This document shows, piece by piece, positions 1 to 10,215 of a stretch of 38,186 nucleotides of DNA. How positions within the stretch are numbered: position 1 is the stretch's first letter; every line of letters starts with the position of its first letter. The notes under the pieces are model-generated. The model did not search any database. It saw only the letters and a program-made list of their open reading frames with translations, and was not told the DNA's origin. Position numbers and translations under genes: made by a program. The DNA comes from PVC group bacterium (GTDB taxonomy: Bacteria; Verrucomicrobiota; Kiritimatiellia; SLAD01). The stretch spans positions 1-38,186 of the forward strand of contig PWVE01000092.1 of the NCBI GenBank assembly GCA_003562335.1. Direction: 5' to 3'.

Positions 1-29
1 CGGGCTGGTGGGATTGACGCTGCCAGTGA

Positions 30-1154
30 TCAGTAAACCGTGTAAAGCCGGTCCGGCATAATTCCGTCACGTATAGCCTCCCGCAACGCGTCGCCGGATA
101 GAGCTCTAATGGTCAGGTCCGGTAACGCTGCCTGCAGATAACGCTGCACCACCTCGTCGGTCGGCTGGCCGAAATCAGGCAGCCATAGCTGGTACCCAAC
201 CTGCAGTCCGTGCAGGTAGTTGCCATAGGCGTCAGCAGCCTTACCAGTGGCACGCGGGACCTTGATTAGTTCAATATCGTCCGGCAGTTGGTCGGCTAGG
301 AGTTGGGCCAAGGTGGCGAAATACGCCTCACTCGTTTGATCTTGATCTGCGGCTGGAGCGGCTACTAGCAACTGCGTTGGCCCGACAAAGCGAACCAGTC
401 CGGTGATCTCGCCATCCTCCTTGTTGGGCGGAACCGGCAGGAAGATGATCTGCTCAAGTCCCGTGTTTTGCCGCAGCGTTTGCTTGATGGCGTCCAGTGA
501 CAAGTGTTCGTTTTGGTGGATGACGCGGTTGGAGACCAAGGCCAGTTCCCCCCCATTATGTGCGAGTTGCGTGCCGGTCATGACCAATGGCAGGTCATGT
601 CGGCGCCCATACAGGTTGTCCGCCACCGCTTGACCGGCGGCATGATCGTCCTGGGCGCGGCGTCGCTCCCGGCCGGTAAATCGATCAGCGGCCTGGTCCG
701 GCAGCACCCGTAATAGTCGTCCCTCTTTGTCGATGCCTGCCCAGCCGGACCAGTCCTGAATCAAGACATCCTGAACCGTCGGCGTGGGTAAGTAGCGGGC
801 GGGGCGGCCAAGCGCATCCATGTCACGCGCACTGGGTGGACGCGTCGCCACCAAAGCGACATCGATCGTGGGTGGCAGCGGGCTGAGTAACGTTGTGTAG
901 AGGGGGGTGAGGTTACGTCGTCCCGAAATCCGGGCAGGCCACACCACCACCACCGGGCCGTCTAATTCCCACGCACCAACCAAACGCGCCACGGGAGCAC
1001 CGGTGGCACGCGGCTCTCCGGCCGTTGCCGGGTCTGCCGAGATGACGGTTGTGGCTATGCACACCGCAGCAGCGCCCAGCAATCGCGTTCGCCAGCGTTT
1101 AGCAGCGGGATGGGGGCGGGAGAGATGTTGGTGTTGGTGATCGATTGAGTTCAT
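30..1154 (-). CDS. Agmatine-deiminase-like exported protein, probably inactive
   Basis: Start moved from the ORF-track start to the ATG at 1154 (MNSIDHQ), which has AGGAC upstream and lies 4 bases after the dnaE stop, giving 374 aa. A basic stretch and hydrophobic segment (RLLGAAAVCIATTVIS) ending near PATA looks like a signal peptide. The rest aligns by eye with the pentein fold of agmatine deiminases and Porphyromonas-type peptidylarginine deiminases: VVVVWPARISGRRN near the start, IQDWSGW where these enzymes have the IRDYGP-type motif, NGGELALVSNRV for the GGN block, and EDGEITGLVRFVGPTQLLVA for the DGH(V/I)D block. The catalytic His is Glu (DGE), the following Asp is Thr, and the GGGxHC block with the nucleophilic Cys is missing at the C-terminus. 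Family membership is a fold-level call. Loss of deiminase activity is inferred. Probably co-transcribed with dnaE. Confidence 0.6.
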   Translation of the reverse strand: MNSIDHQHQHLSRPHPAAKRWRTRLLGAAAVCIATTVISADPATAGEPRATGAPVARLVGAWELDGPVVVVWPARISGRRNLTPLYTTLLSPLPPTIDVALVATRPPSARDMDALGRPARYLPTPTVQDVLIQDWSGWAGIDKEGRLLRVLPDQAADRFTGRERRRAQDDHAAGQAVADNLYGRRHDLPLVMTGTQLAHNGGELALVSNRVIHQNEHLSLDAIKQTLRQNTGLEQIIFLPVPPNKEDGEITGLVRFVGPTQLLVAAPAADQDQTSEAYFATLAQLLADQLPDDIELIKVPRATGKAADAYGNYLHGLQVGYQLWLPDFGQPTDEVVQRYLQAALPDLTIRALSGDALREAIRDGIMPDRLYTVY

Positions 1155-1158
1155 GGGA

Positions 1159-4100
1159 TCAGGTCCTAACTCCCTGTCCCCAACGCCGTCCACCATTGCG
1201 GGTTTGCGGGCGTTTGCAGGGGGTGCGCAGGATATCGAGATAGACGCTGTCTTCGCCCAGCACGTGTTCCAGCTTTTCAATGAGTTCCTCGCAGGGGTTC
1301 ACCCGGTAGAGGCGATCGGCGGTAATGAAAACTTTTTGTCCTTCCGGATAGATTAAGCAGCAGGTGATAGGCGTGTCGCCGGGATACTGGCGCAATATGG
1401 TCTTGAGTTGCCCGATCAACTCGTCGGTCACATGCACGTGGGTGAGGTGCAGGCTGACCCGCTGGGTGAAATGCTTGTGGATTTCCGGTAAAGAATAGAT
1501 TTCAGCCGCATGTATTTTGAGGCCCTCACCGTGTTGTATCTCGCCACAGACAAATGCGGGCGCGTTTTCCTCCAGGTAAAGTCCGTATTCCCGGTAGGTG
1601 TTGGGGAAGGCCACTACCTCAAAGGCTCCCTCCAGAGTTTCGAGCTGAAAGATGGCGAAAGGCTCCTTGCTCTTCTTGGTGAACCGCTTGTTGAGTTGTG
1701 TCACCAGCCCGCCGATCCGGGTGACGGTGCGCGCGGGCAGGGTGGCCAGGTCATTGAAACGGGCCAAGCTGAAGTGTTCAAGCGCCCAGGCATGTTCGGT
1801 CAGCGGGTGCCCGGAGATGTAGAATCCAAGCAACTCCTTTTCCGCCGCCAGCATCTGGCTACTGGGCCAAGGCGGCACTTCCGGTAGTGCTTCGGATTGT
1901 ACCGCTTTGGATTCGTCGGCCTCCGCCGGTGCGTCCAACATATCAAACAGCGATGTTTGACCGGCCTGCTGATCCTTCAATTCCGCCGCCGCGCGCTGAA
2001 TGGCAAACTCGATTCCATTGAACAGCCGTGCCCGCGACATTTTGGTGAAATCAAAAGCCCCGCTTTTGACCAAGCTTTCCACGACCTTCTTATTCACGTT
2101 TTGACCGCCCATGCGAGCACAGAAATCGACGAGCCCTTCAAAGGGGCCGTGAGTTTCGCGTTCGCGAATAATGGATTCCACGGCCCCGACCCCCACATTT
2201 TTGATGCCGGCCATGCCGAAGCGGATGCCGTCGTTTTCCGGTTTGAAGCGGACATGGCTCTCGTTGACATTGGGCGGATAGACTTCGAGCCCCATTTCCT
2301 GCGCCTCGGCGATAAACACCGGCAGCTTATCGGCGTTATTCATGTCGCAGGAACAAACCGCCGCCATGAAACAGGCGGGGTAGTGGGCTTTCAGGTAGGC
2401 GGTTTGATACGACAGGATGGCGTAGGCGGCGCTGTGGGATTTGTTAAAGCCGTAGCCGGCAAAGCGCTCAATATTGTCAAAGATACGCGCGGCTATTTTC
2501 TCCGAGATCTTATTGGTCTGTTGACATCCCTGTATGAACGCGTCGCGCTGTTTCGCCATTTCCTCCGGTCTCTTCTTGCCCATGGCCCGCCGCAGGATGT
2601 CACCTTGCCCCAAGCTAAAACCGGCCAGCGAGTTGGCCGCAAACTGTACCTGTTCCTGATAGAGCATGACCCCATAGGTCTCCTTCAGGATCGGTTCCAA
2701 AAGGGGATGATCGTATTGAATGTCGACTTTGCCGTGTTTGCGCGCAATGAAATCATCCAGCATATTCATCGGGCCCGGGCGATAAAGCGCGATCATGGCG
2801 ATTAAATCCTCGAAGCGCGACAACCCGATCCGGCGCAACAGATCCCGCATGCCCTTACTTTCCACTTGGAACACGGCCACGGTGTCGCCGCGATTGAGGA
2901 GGGCAAAAGTCTTTTCATCATCCATCGGCAAATGGGCCATATCGAGTTCCACTCCGGTGGTTTCTTTGACATGCTCCACGGCCTCTTGGATCACGGTCAG
3001 CGTCTTTAAACCGAGAAAATCGAGCTTCAACAGGCCGATCTCCTCGAGCGGCTTCATCTCGTACTGGGTCACGACCTGCTCGTCTTTATCCATAGCCAGC
3101 GGGATAAGGTTGATCAGCGGTTCATCGCCCAGGATCACGCCGGCCGCGTGGGTGCCGGGATTACGGGGATTGCCTTCGAGTATGCGGGCATACTTCATGA
3201 TTAAGGCCGCTTGTTCTTCCGTCTCGACCGTAGCTTTGAATTCAGGGTTTTCTTCCAATGCCTTTTTCAGGGTCATCTTGGGATCTTCCGGGACCATCTT
3301 GGCTAACCGGTCACAGTAGGCGAAGGGTATCTCCAGCACCCGGCCCAGATCGCGGATAACGGTTTTGGCACCCAAAGTCCCAAAAGTGATGATTTGGGCA
3401 ACCGTGTCGCGACCATACTTTTCTTTGACGTAGTCGATGACCTCCTCGCGGCGGGCCTGGCAAAAATCGATGTCGAAATCGGGCGGGGATACCCGTTCCG
3501 GGTTAAGGAACCGTTCGAAAATCAGGTTGTACTGCAGGGGGTCGATGCCGGTGATGCCCAAGGCATAGGCGACCATGCTACCGGCCCCGGATCCCCGGCC
3601 AGGCCCGACGGGGATGTGGTGTTGGCGGGCGTAGTTAATGAAGTCCCAGACCACGAGGAAATAGTTAATGAACCCGGTGGTTTCGATCACGCTAAGTTCG
3701 TGTTCATACCGTTTCCTGATTGCGACTTCCTGCTCATTGGCCGGGTTATCGACGTCTTCGATCTGATAGCGTTCCTTGAGGCCTTCCTTGATGCGCTCCT
3801 CCAAGTAGGCCTTCGGCGATTGGTCGGTGGGCACATCATACAAGGGGAAATGCAGGTCCTTGTTAAGGGCAAATTCCACATTGCAGCGTTCGGCGATGGC
3901 GACGGTATTGGTCAGGGCTTCGGGGAATTCCTTGAACAACTGCCACATTTCCTCCCCGCTTTTCATGTAGAATTCGTTGGAGGAATACCGCATGCGTTTG
4001 GGGTCGCTCATGACGGTCTGGGTTTGCAGACAGAGCATCACGTCATGCGCTTCCGCATGTTCTTTGCGCAAGTAATGCACATCGTTGGTGGCCACCAGCG

Positions 4101-4713
4101 GAATACCTGTCTTTTTGTGTATCTCGATTAAGCCAAGCAGAATGGTGCGTTGCTCCGGGATGCCGTGGTCCTGTATCTCCAGGAAGAAATTGTCCGGTCC
4201 CAGCATGTCCCGGTACAGGCCGGCCAGTTCCAGTGCCCCGTCCATGTCGCCGGCCAGGATACGTTGCGGGATTTCCCCTTTAAAGCAGGTGGAAGTGGCA
4301 ATCAGGCCCCGGCAATGCTGTGCTAGCAATTCTCGGTCAATCCGGGGTTTGTAATAGAATCCTTCCAAGTGTGCGCGTGTGATGAGATGGGTTAAGTTCC
4401 GGTAGCCTTCCTCGTTTTCGGCCAGCAGCAATTGGTGAAAGGTTTGGCCGGTTTGGCCCGGTTGCCGTTGTTTGTGGTGCATGCTGCCGTGGGCCAAATA
4501 GGCTTCGCAGCCGATGATGGGTTTGATCCCCTTGGCCTTAGCCGCTTTGTAGAACTCGATCATCCCATACATCACCCCATGATCAGACATGGCCACCGCG
4601 GTCATGCCTAACTCAGCGGCGCGATCCATGGTGGCTTCTATTTGGCACAACCCGTCCAACAAGCTGTAGGACGTATGGAAATGCAGGTGCACGAAAGGGT
4701 GAGTGGACGCCAT
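1159..4713 (-). CDS. dnaE: DNA polymerase III alpha subunit
   Basis: Catalytic subunit of the replicative polymerase, 1184 aa from the ATG at 4713, which has AGGAAAA 6 bases upstream; the longer ORF start has no ribosome site. The N-terminal PHP domain shows [25 protein letters not shown] and ATNDVHY. The polymerase core shows [17 protein letters not shown] and the catalytic acidic motif PDFDIDF. Further on are the [20 protein letters not shown] block and, near the C-terminus, an OB-fold segment ([16 protein letters not shown]...PFAIFQLET). Length and domain order are those of DnaE1-type enzymes rather than PolC, as no exonuclease domain is inserted. The gene is divergent from the nucleotide-sugar dehydrogenase gene and is followed after 4 bases by the deiminase-like gene. 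Confidence 0.97.
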   Translation of the reverse strand: MASTHPFVHLHFHTSYSLLDGLCQIEATMDRAAELGMTAVAMSDHGVMYGMIEFYKAAKAKGIKPIIGCEAYLAHGSMHHKQRQPGQTGQTFHQLLLAENEEGYRNLTHLITRAHLEGFYYKPRIDRELLAQHCRGLIATSTCFKGEIPQRILAGDMDGALELAGLYRDMLGPDNFFLEIQDHGIPEQRTILLGLIEIHKKTGIPLVATNDVHYLRKEHAEAHDVMLCLQTQTVMSDPKRMRYSSNEFYMKSGEEMWQLFKEFPEALTNTVAIAERCNVEFALNKDLHFPLYDVPTDQSPKAYLEERIKEGLKERYQIEDVDNPANEQEVAIRKRYEHELSVIETTGFINYFLVVWDFINYARQHHIPVGPGRGSGAGSMVAYALGITGIDPLQYNLIFERFLNPERVSPPDFDIDFCQARREEVIDYVKEKYGRDTVAQIITFGTLGAKTVIRDLGRVLEIPFAYCDRLAKMVPEDPKMTLKKALEENPEFKATVETEEQAALIMKYARILEGNPRNPGTHAAGVILGDEPLINLIPLAMDKDEQVVTQYEMKPLEEIGLLKLDFLGLKTLTVIQEAVEHVKETTGVELDMAHLPMDDEKTFALLNRGDTVAVFQVESKGMRDLLRRIGLSRFEDLIAMIALYRPGPMNMLDDFIARKHGKVDIQYDHPLLEPILKETYGVMLYQEQVQFAANSLAGFSLGQGDILRRAMGKKRPEEMAKQRDAFIQGCQQTNKISEKIAARIFDNIERFAGYGFNKSHSAAYAILSYQTAYLKAHYPACFMAAVCSCDMNNADKLPVFIAEAQEMGLEVYPPNVNESHVRFKPENDGIRFGMAGIKNVGVGAVESIIRERETHGPFEGLVDFCARMGGQNVNKKVVESLVKSGAFDFTKMSRARLFNGIEFAIQRAAAELKDQQAGQTSLFDMLDAPAEADESKAVQSEALPEVPPWPSSQMLAAEKELLGFYISGHPLTEHAWALEHFSLARFNDLATLPARTVTRIGGLVTQLNKRFTKKSKEPFAIFQLETLEGAFEVVAFPNTYREYGLYLEENAPAFVCGEIQHGEGLKIHAAEIYSLPEIHKHFTQRVSLHLTHVHVTDELIGQLKTILRQYPGDTPITCCLIYPEGQKVFITADRLYRVNPCEELIEKLEHVLGEDSVYLDILRTPCKRPQTRNGGRRWGQGVRT

Positions 4714-4793
4714 GTCGGTTTTCCTGAATGGTTGGGTTTGCGTTACGCCGTCTACCATACGAAGGGAACCGACGCGGCGCAAGCGGTTTTAGG

Positions 4794-4821
4794 TTTACAC
4801 CCTCGCTGCGATGCTTACTAT
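4794..4821 (+). promoter_or_regulatory. Candidate sigma70-type promoter of the dehydrogenase gene
   Basis: TTTACA and TACTAT separated by 16 bases. Transcription would begin about 17 bases before the ATG at 4845, just ahead of the AAGGAGGT ribosome site. Found by eye; no start-site data. Confidence 0.4.
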
Positions 4822-4844
4822 CGAGCGATATGAAGGAGGTCAAT

Positions 4845-6116
4845 ATGGAAAAAATCGGTATTGTGGGGCTGGGGTATGTCGGTTTGCCACTGGCGGTCAC
4901 TTTTGCCCCGCACTTTTCCGTGGTTGGGTTTGACGTGAACCCGCAACGGGTGGAGAATTTGCAGGCCGGTCACGATAAGAACAATGAAATCGATGCAGAA
5001 GGCTTGCAGCAAGTGTCACTGACGTTTACGAGCAAGATGGACGATCTCCGTGACTGCACGTTCATCGTCATCGCAGTGCCGTCACCCATCAACGACAGTC
5101 ACGAACCGGATTTGCTTTGCCTGCGTGAAGCTTCAGCTGCGGTAGGCAAGATTTTGCGGCCGGGCATGTGCGTGGTATTCGAAAGCACGGTCTATCCCGG
5201 CGTTACGGAAGACGTATGCTTGCCGATCATGATGAAGGAGTCGGGATTGACCCTGGCCGATTTTCAGCTGGGCTATTCCCCGGAACGCGTGAATCCCGGT
5301 GACAAGGAGCGGCCCATTACCCGGATCATGAAGATCGTCAGCGGCCATGATGACGCTGCACTGGATCGGATTGCCGGAGTGTACGGCCAGGTCATTGAAG
5401 CGGGGGTGCACCGTGCACCCTCGATCAAAACGGCGGAGGCCGCCAAGGTCATCGAAAATGTGCAACGCGATCTCAATATTGCGCTCATGAACGAATTTTC
5501 GAAGATTTTTGCCCGCATGGGCCTGCAGACCGCCGAGGTTTTGGATGCGGCGGCCACGAAATGGAATTTTCACCGTTACTATCCTGGTCTGGTGGGTGGA
5601 CACTGCATTGGCGTGGACCCGTACTATTTGACGCACCGCGCCTTGCAGCTGGGGTACCATCCCGAAGTTATCCTGGCGGGACGACGGATTAACGACAACA
5701 TGGGGAATTATGTCGGAGAATTGACGGTACGGGCGTTAAACCAAGCAGGACGATTGCCGCGCGATGCGCGGATCTGGGTCCTGGGACTCACATTCAAGGA
5801 GAACGTGCCGGATCTGCGCAATACCCGGGCGATTGATGTGATCCGCTACTTACAGGAATACGATGTCGACATTCGGGTATGGGAACCGTTGGTTGATTCC
5901 GCATTTATCGAGGAAACCTTTGGTCTCAAAACCGCGACCCCGGAGACCATCGAGTCCCCGGACGCCGTAGTGATGATCAACGGCCATGACGTGTATCGAT
6001 CTTTATCGCTCACTGCCTTGCGCGCCAAGATGCGGACGCCAGTGCTGGTGGATATCAAAAACTTTTACAATCACCGCGAAGCCGAAGACGCCGGTTTCCT
6101 GCATGTTACGCTATAA
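4845..6116 (+). CDS. tviB: UDP-N-acetylhexosamine 6-dehydrogenase (TviB/WbpO type)
   Basis: An NAD-dependent enzyme that oxidises C6 of a UDP-sugar to the uronic acid for surface polysaccharide synthesis. The start is the ATG at 4845 behind a near-perfect AAGGAGGT, giving 423 aa; the upstream ORF extension is not coding. The N-terminal Rossmann fold has GIVGLGYVGLPLAV. The middle has ESTVYPGVTEDVC, GYSPERVNPGDKE and EAAKVIENVQRDLNIALMNE. The catalytic Cys lies in GGHCIGVDPYYLTH. The C-terminal domain begins around LGLTFKENVPDLRNT. The VIENVQRDLNIA and PYYLTH details point to the TviB/WbpO subgroup, which acts on UDP-GlcNAc or UDP-GalNAc, rather than to ordinary UDP-glucose dehydrogenase. The substrate is inferred. 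No other polysaccharide genes adjoin; sucC follows 20 bases downstream. Confidence 0.9.
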   Translation: MEKIGIVGLGYVGLPLAVTFAPHFSVVGFDVNPQRVENLQAGHDKNNEIDAEGLQQVSLTFTSKMDDLRDCTFIVIAVPSPINDSHEPDLLCLREASAAVGKILRPGMCVVFESTVYPGVTEDVCLPIMMKESGLTLADFQLGYSPERVNPGDKERPITRIMKIVSGHDDAALDRIAGVYGQVIEAGVHRAPSIKTAEAAKVIENVQRDLNIALMNEFSKIFARMGLQTAEVLDAAATKWNFHRYYPGLVGGHCIGVDPYYLTHRALQLGYHPEVILAGRRINDNMGNYVGELTVRALNQAGRLPRDARIWVLGLTFKENVPDLRNTRAIDVIRYLQEYDVDIRVWEPLVDSAFIEETFGLKTATPETIESPDAVVMINGHDVYRSLSLTALRAKMRTPVLVDIKNFYNHREAEDAGFLHVTL

Positions 6117-6136
6117 ATGGGAGGAAAAAAGAAGGC

Positions 6137-7276
6137 ATGAAGATTCATGAATATCAAGCCAAGGAATTATTTGGCGAATACGGTATCGCTGTGCCGCCGC
6201 ATCGGGTGGCTACCACGCCCGACGAGGTACAGGCAGCGGCGGCGGCCTTTGGCGGCACGGTAGCGGTCAAGGCGCAAGTACACGTGGGGGGACGCGGCAA
6301 GGCCGGCGGCATCAAAGTGGTCACGGGCGCCGAAGCCGCCCGGACCGCTGGCGAAGCCATTCTGGGTATGTCCATCAAGGATATCCCCGTTAAGAAAGTC
6401 CTGGTCGTGGAATCGCACGCCGAGATTGTCCGCGAGGCGTATTTGGGGGTGATCCTTGATCGTAGTGTCAAGGGCGTCACCTTTATTTGCAGTGCGGCCG
6501 GCGGGGTGGATATCGAGGAAGTAGCGGCCAATACGCCGGAAAAGATCATCCGCTTCCATGCCACCTCCCGCGATTTCCCGGAAGCCGAGGCGCGGATGGC
6601 CGCCAGTCAGCTGTTCGGGGACGAACAAACGGTGGAACCCGTGTTGAACGCTATGCGGGGGCTCTTCAATTTACTGTGGGAGAAAGACGCATCACTAGCC
6701 GAAATCAATCCGTTGGTTCAGAACGACCGGGGCGAAGTGGTGGCCTTGGACGGCAAAGTTAATTTTGACGATAATGCCTTGTATCGCCAGCCGGAAGTTG
6801 CAGCCTTACGTGATCTTGATGAAGAAGATGTCAACGAGCTGGAGGCGAAAGAGAAAGGGTTGAGTTTTGTTCAGCTTGACGGCGATATTGGCTGCATGGT
6901 CAATGGCGCGGGGTTGGCTATGGCGACAATGGATATGATTCAGCTGTTTGGCGGTGCGCCAGCCAACTTTCTGGATGTGGGAGGCAGCTCAAATCCCGAC
7001 AAAGTCGTACACGCCTTTCAACTGCTGCTGCAAAACCCGCGGGTGAAAGCCATCCTGATCAATATTTTCGGCGGCATTACCCGTTGCGACGATATTGCGC
7101 ACGGGATTCTGGAGTCTTACAAACGAATTGAAATCAACCGGCCGGTGGTGATCCGGCTCAGCGGAACCAACGCGGAGGAAGGACGCCAACTCTTGACCGA
7201 CACACCGTTATTGACGGCCGATACCTTCGAGGCGGCGGTTAAACAAGCCATCACCTGCGCAAAGGAGGCCAAATAA
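6137..7276 (+). CDS. sucC: Succinyl-CoA synthetase beta subunit
   Basis: Nucleotide-binding subunit of the TCA-cycle enzyme that interconverts succinyl-CoA and succinate with ATP or GTP formation. 379 aa, close to the family norm of about 388. It begins [17 protein letters not shown] and carries an ATP-grasp N-terminal half ([17 protein letters not shown]) with SLAEINPLV. The C-terminal ligase domain has [19 protein letters not shown] and [18 protein letters not shown] ribosome site lies upstream. The stop codon overlaps the sucD start (TAATG), so the two subunits are translationally coupled. Confidence 0.97.
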   Translation: MKIHEYQAKELFGEYGIAVPPHRVATTPDEVQAAAAAFGGTVAVKAQVHVGGRGKAGGIKVVTGAEAARTAGEAILGMSIKDIPVKKVLVVESHAEIVREAYLGVILDRSVKGVTFICSAAGGVDIEEVAANTPEKIIRFHATSRDFPEAEARMAASQLFGDEQTVEPVLNAMRGLFNLLWEKDASLAEINPLVQNDRGEVVALDGKVNFDDNALYRQPEVAALRDLDEEDVNELEAKEKGLSFVQLDGDIGCMVNGAGLAMATMDMIQLFGGAPANFLDVGGSSNPDKVVHAFQLLLQNPRVKAILINIFGGITRCDDIAHGILESYKRIEINRPVVIRLSGTNAEEGRQLLTDTPLLTADTFEAAVKQAITCAKEAK

Positions 7277-8148
7277 TGAGTATTCTGTTGGATAAATCGA
7301 CCAAGGTATTGGTGCAAGGAATCACCGGGCGCGATGGCGCGTTTCATACCCGGCAAATGCTCGACTACGGCACGCAAATAGTCGGCGGCGTGACGCCGGG
7401 CAAGGGCGGGCAACTGACGGATGACGGACTGCCCGTCTTCAATAGTGTCCAGGAAGCGGTGGGCGAGACCGGGGCGACCGCGTCGGTGATTTATGTTCCG
7501 GCCAGATTTGCGGCGGCCGCTGTCAGCGAGGCGGTGGAGGCCGGGATCGGGTTGGTGGTCTGCATCACCGAGGGCATTCCGGTGTTGGACATGGTGACCG
7601 TTTATCATCAGGTGGCGGCGCAAGGTGCGCGCCTGATCGGGCCCAATTGTCCCGGCATTATCTCACCCGGCAAAGCCAAGATCGGCATCATGCCCGGCGC
7701 CATTCATGAGCCGGGCCGGGTGGGCGTGATTTCCCGCAGCGGCACCTTGACGTACGAGATCGTCCACGCGCTGACCACACGGGGTATCGGCCAGTCGACC
7801 TGCATCGGGATCGGCGGGGACCCCATCGTCGGATCCAGTTTCCGTGATTTGCTGCCGTTGTTCGAGGACGACGACGAAACCGACGCCGTGGTGTTGGTCG
7901 GCGAGATCGGGGGCGACGAGGAGGAACGCACGGCGGCCTTTATTCAAGACCATATCCGCAAGCCCGTATTCGCGTATGTGGTGGGCCAGACCGCCCCGGA
8001 AGGCAAGCGTATGGGGCATGCCGGTGCCATTGTGTCCGGCAACGCCGGTACCGCGGAATCCAAGATCAAGGCCTTCGGGGCCGCCGGTGTGCCGGTAGCC
8101 GGTACCATCGACGAGCTAGCCGACACGGTTCGAGCTAAGCTCGAGTAG
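7276..8148 (+). CDS. sucD: Succinyl-CoA synthetase alpha subunit
   Basis: Partner of SucC and carrier of the phosphohistidine intermediate. 290 aa, the usual length. The N-terminal CoA-binding Rossmann domain has [12 protein letters not shown] and GGVTPGKGG. Further motifs are [20 protein letters not shown] and [11 protein letters not shown]. The active His is in [19 protein letters not shown] inside the end of sucC serves as ribosome site, and the start overlaps the sucC stop by one base. panB follows 7 bases later. Confidence 0.97.
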   Translation: MSILLDKSTKVLVQGITGRDGAFHTRQMLDYGTQIVGGVTPGKGGQLTDDGLPVFNSVQEAVGETGATASVIYVPARFAAAAVSEAVEAGIGLVVCITEGIPVLDMVTVYHQVAAQGARLIGPNCPGIISPGKAKIGIMPGAIHEPGRVGVISRSGTLTYEIVHALTTRGIGQSTCIGIGGDPIVGSSFRDLLPLFEDDDETDAVVLVGEIGGDEEERTAAFIQDHIRKPVFAYVVGQTAPEGKRMGHAGAIVSGNAGTAESKIKAFGAAGVPVAGTIDELADTVRAKLE

Positions 8149-8155
8149 GTGAAAT

Positions 8156-8992
8156 ATGACGCGTCCTGACCTAGCTGCTACGCCGAACAAAGCCAAAGGT
8201 TGTTGGACTGTGTCGCGCATTCGCAAGCAGAAAGGGGTCGCGCCGATTGCCGTACTGACGGCGTATGATGCCACGACCGCGCGCTATATGGATGAAGCTG
8301 GCATCCCGATCATTTTGGTCGGCGACTCGTTGGGCATGACGGTACTGGGCTATGAAAGCACTTTGCCTGTGACCATGGAAGACATGTGCCACCATACGCA
8401 GGCCGTGGTACGCGGGGTGCGCCAGGCGTTGGTGGTGGCGGATATGCCGTTCTTGTCCTTCCAAGTCTCCAAAAGCCAGGCCGTAGCCCATGCCGGGCGC
8501 TTGCTCAAAGTCGGCGGAGCCGCTGCGGTCAAAATAGAAGGGGGCGCCATACGGGCCGAAACGGTCCGGCACTTGGTGGCCAACGGGATACCGGTGATGG
8601 GTCACATCGGTTTGACACCGCAGAGCGTGCGCGCCATGGGGGGATACAAGGTGCAAGGACGGTCCGCAGAATCCGCCCGCGCGTTGGTGGCCGATGCCGT
8701 GGCGCTGACCGAAGCCGGTATTTTTTGTTTAGTACTGGAGGGAATACCGGCACCCTTGGCGGCTGAAATCACGCGGACGGTGAAGGTACCCACCATCGGC
8801 ATCGGGGCCGGTCCGGACTGCGATGGGCAGGTGCTGGTGGTTCACGACTGTCTGGGGCTTACGCCGTCTGCGGCCACGCCACGCTTCGTTAAGCGCTATG
8901 CCGAGGTGGGGGACACGATGCGGCAGGCGTTTGCCGCCTATAAAGACGACGTCGAAGGCCGTCGGTTCCCGGCACCAGAACATTCTTATTGA
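8156..8992 (+). CDS. panB: 3-methyl-2-oxobutanoate hydroxymethyltransferase
   Basis: Transfers a hydroxymethyl group from 5,10-methylene-tetrahydrofolate to alpha-ketoisovalerate, the first committed step of pantothenate and CoA synthesis. 278 aa, a normal length. Family blocks present are TAYDATTARYMDEAGI, VGDSLGMTVLGYEST, VKIEGG, GHIGLTPQS and PTIGIGAGPDCDGQVLV. The ribosome site (TAGGTGA) is weak, as expected for a gene 7 bases behind sucD. Its place after sucCD puts CoA precursor synthesis beside a CoA-using enzyme; co-transcription is likely but not proved. Confidence 0.96.
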   Translation: MTRPDLAATPNKAKGCWTVSRIRKQKGVAPIAVLTAYDATTARYMDEAGIPIILVGDSLGMTVLGYESTLPVTMEDMCHHTQAVVRGVRQALVVADMPFLSFQVSKSQAVAHAGRLLKVGGAAAVKIEGGAIRAETVRHLVANGIPVMGHIGLTPQSVRAMGGYKVQGRSAESARALVADAVALTEAGIFCLVLEGIPAPLAAEITRTVKVPTIGIGAGPDCDGQVLVVHDCLGLTPSAATPRFVKRYAEVGDTMRQAFAAYKDDVEGRRFPAPEHSY

Positions 8993-9022
8993 TCCCACGT
9001 GATGTAAATATGGCGGAAAATC

Positions 9023-9050
9023 TTGCGTCAGCAGCTGTAGTTGGTAGTAT
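9023..9050 (+). promoter_or_regulatory. Candidate promoter of tRNA-Leu
   Basis: TTGCGT and TAGTAT with a 16-base spacer, ending 25 bases before the tRNA 5' end. Seen by eye only. Confidence 0.35.
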
Positions 9051-9075
9051 GCGCTAAGTTGTGTGGGTGCCACGC

Positions 9076-9162
9076 GCTCGGGTGGCGGAATGGCAGACGC
9101 GCTAGGTTGAGGGCCTAGTGACCGATTAGGTCGTGCGGGTTCGACTCCCGCCCCGAGCACCA
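9076..9162 (+). tRNA. tRNA-Leu (GAG)
   Basis: 87 bases including an encoded CCA. The acceptor stem GCTCGGG pairs with CCCGAGC. The anticodon stem CTAGG/CCTAG encloses the loop TTGAGGG, giving anticodon GAG, which reads CTC and CTT. The T arm is GCGGGTTCGACTCCCGC. The long variable arm (TGACCGATTAGGTCGT) is the class II feature expected of leucine tRNAs. Confidence 0.95.
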
Positions 9163-9177
9163 CGGACAGCACCCCAT

Positions 9178-9206
9178 CCATTTTTGCGAGACATTCGCAG
9201 AAATGG
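9178..9206. repeat. Hairpin downstream of tRNA-Leu
   Basis: CCATTTTTGCG and CGCAGAAATGG form an 11-base stem with one mismatch around a 7-base loop. No T-run follows on the plus strand, so it is a poor intrinsic terminator. It may mark the transcript end or be part of a dispersed repeat. The rest of 9163-9354 shows no recognisable gene. Confidence 0.35.
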
Positions 9207-9354
9207 GACATCAGGGCCGCTCCGCGCCGGGTACAGCGCGACATGTCCGATTTCTGTGCTTCGTCATTTTCCCACTGCTTTACGCGTTATGTGAAGCATC
9301 TGTGATAGCTCGCTTCATATTTTTTCCTCATTGCCGCAAAGTATGGAATAATTT

Positions 9355-10215
9355 ATGCTATATCCAGCGGTAGGCTTATATTTATTCGTGATGAGTGTGG
9401 TGATTCAGTCGGAAACAGTGGCAAAGGGGTGTTTTACTGACGCCTTTGTGGTCAACGCTGCGTGCACGTATCGGCAGGCCTATTGTGAGGCATTGGAGGA
9501 TCCGTATTTCTCGCGCAATTGCTTGACGCTGCGGGCTATTTCGCACGCGCTCGCCAACCTCATCATGCCTATAAGCGAGTATCCTCGTCTTTTGCAGAGC
9601 GTGTTGCCCGATACATCTCCGGGTAGGGGTATCGTGGAAAAAATGGGAGAGGCCACCGAGGAATTGTGTTATTTGCACCGCGAATTGGTGCGCTTATGCC
9701 ATGGTTTAGAGGGTCAGTCGGTCGAAATGGATTTGGCCGCACTGGTATCCGAGGTGGTGCACACACTATTGGAGGAAGTGGGGGCCTTGCTGGTTCCGTC
9801 GATCCACATTGAGTCCGATGCCGACCCCGTGTATTTATTCGCACCACAGGAAGCTATCTATCATTTGATTCGTGATCTTTGTGTGCGAGCGATTACGGCA
9901 ACCAGCGACCAACATCAATTAATCATTAGGGTGGGCACGGTAAATCTGACGTCCGCTGCGCTGGGAGCAGAATTGGAACTGACACCGGGCCCGTATGCTG
10001 CGCTCCGCGTCACCGATGATGGAAAAAGCCTGAATGACGAGGAATGGGCGGAATGCTTCTGTCCGTTTGCGCGTTGTGCGGTAAATGACCACCATGATTT
10101 AGGGTTGAGCGCCGTATACCGAACGGTGCGGCACTTACAGGGTACGTGCCTATACCAAACACGTAACCGCCAAGGTACGGATATTTTGATTCTTTTCCCG
10201 CAGACTAATCGATGA
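9355..10215 (+). CDS. Degenerate histidine-kinase-like protein
   Basis: 286 aa; the start has GGAA 8 bases upstream. The C-terminal half resembles a histidine-kinase ATPase domain: LRVTDDGKSLN (about 217-227) matches the G1 box, and DLGLSAVYRTVRHLQG (about 248-263) the G2 box of NtrB-like kinases, followed by GTDILILFP. A segment ISHALANLIMPI (His at about 64) resembles the phosphoacceptor H-box. The N-box Asn is absent (LIRDLCVRAI) and G1 has lost its second glycine. ATP binding and kinase activity are therefore doubtful. No response regulator lies nearby. The stop overlaps the next gene (ATGA), so the two products probably act together. Role unknown. Confidence 0.6.
   Translation: MLYPAVGLYLFVMSVVIQSETVAKGCFTDAFVVNAACTYRQAYCEALEDPYFSRNCLTLRAISHALANLIMPISEYPRLLQSVLPDTSPGRGIVEKMGEATEELCYLHRELVRLCHGLEGQSVEMDLAALVSEVVHTLLEEVGALLVPSIHIESDADPVYLFAPQEAIYHLIRDLCVRAITATSDQHQLIIRVGTVNLTSAALGAELELTPGPYAALRVTDDGKSLNDEEWAECFCPFARCAVNDHHDLGLSAVYRTVRHLQGTCLYQTRNRQGTDILILFPQTNR

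Noticed and set aside
1897-2805. 302-aa plus-strand ORF
   Set aside because: Antisense shadow of dnaE, whose motifs are unambiguous in the other strand.
9163-9354. Insertion-sequence end or small gene after tRNA-Leu
   Set aside because: Only one hairpin is visible. There is no transposase fragment, target duplication or coding pattern.
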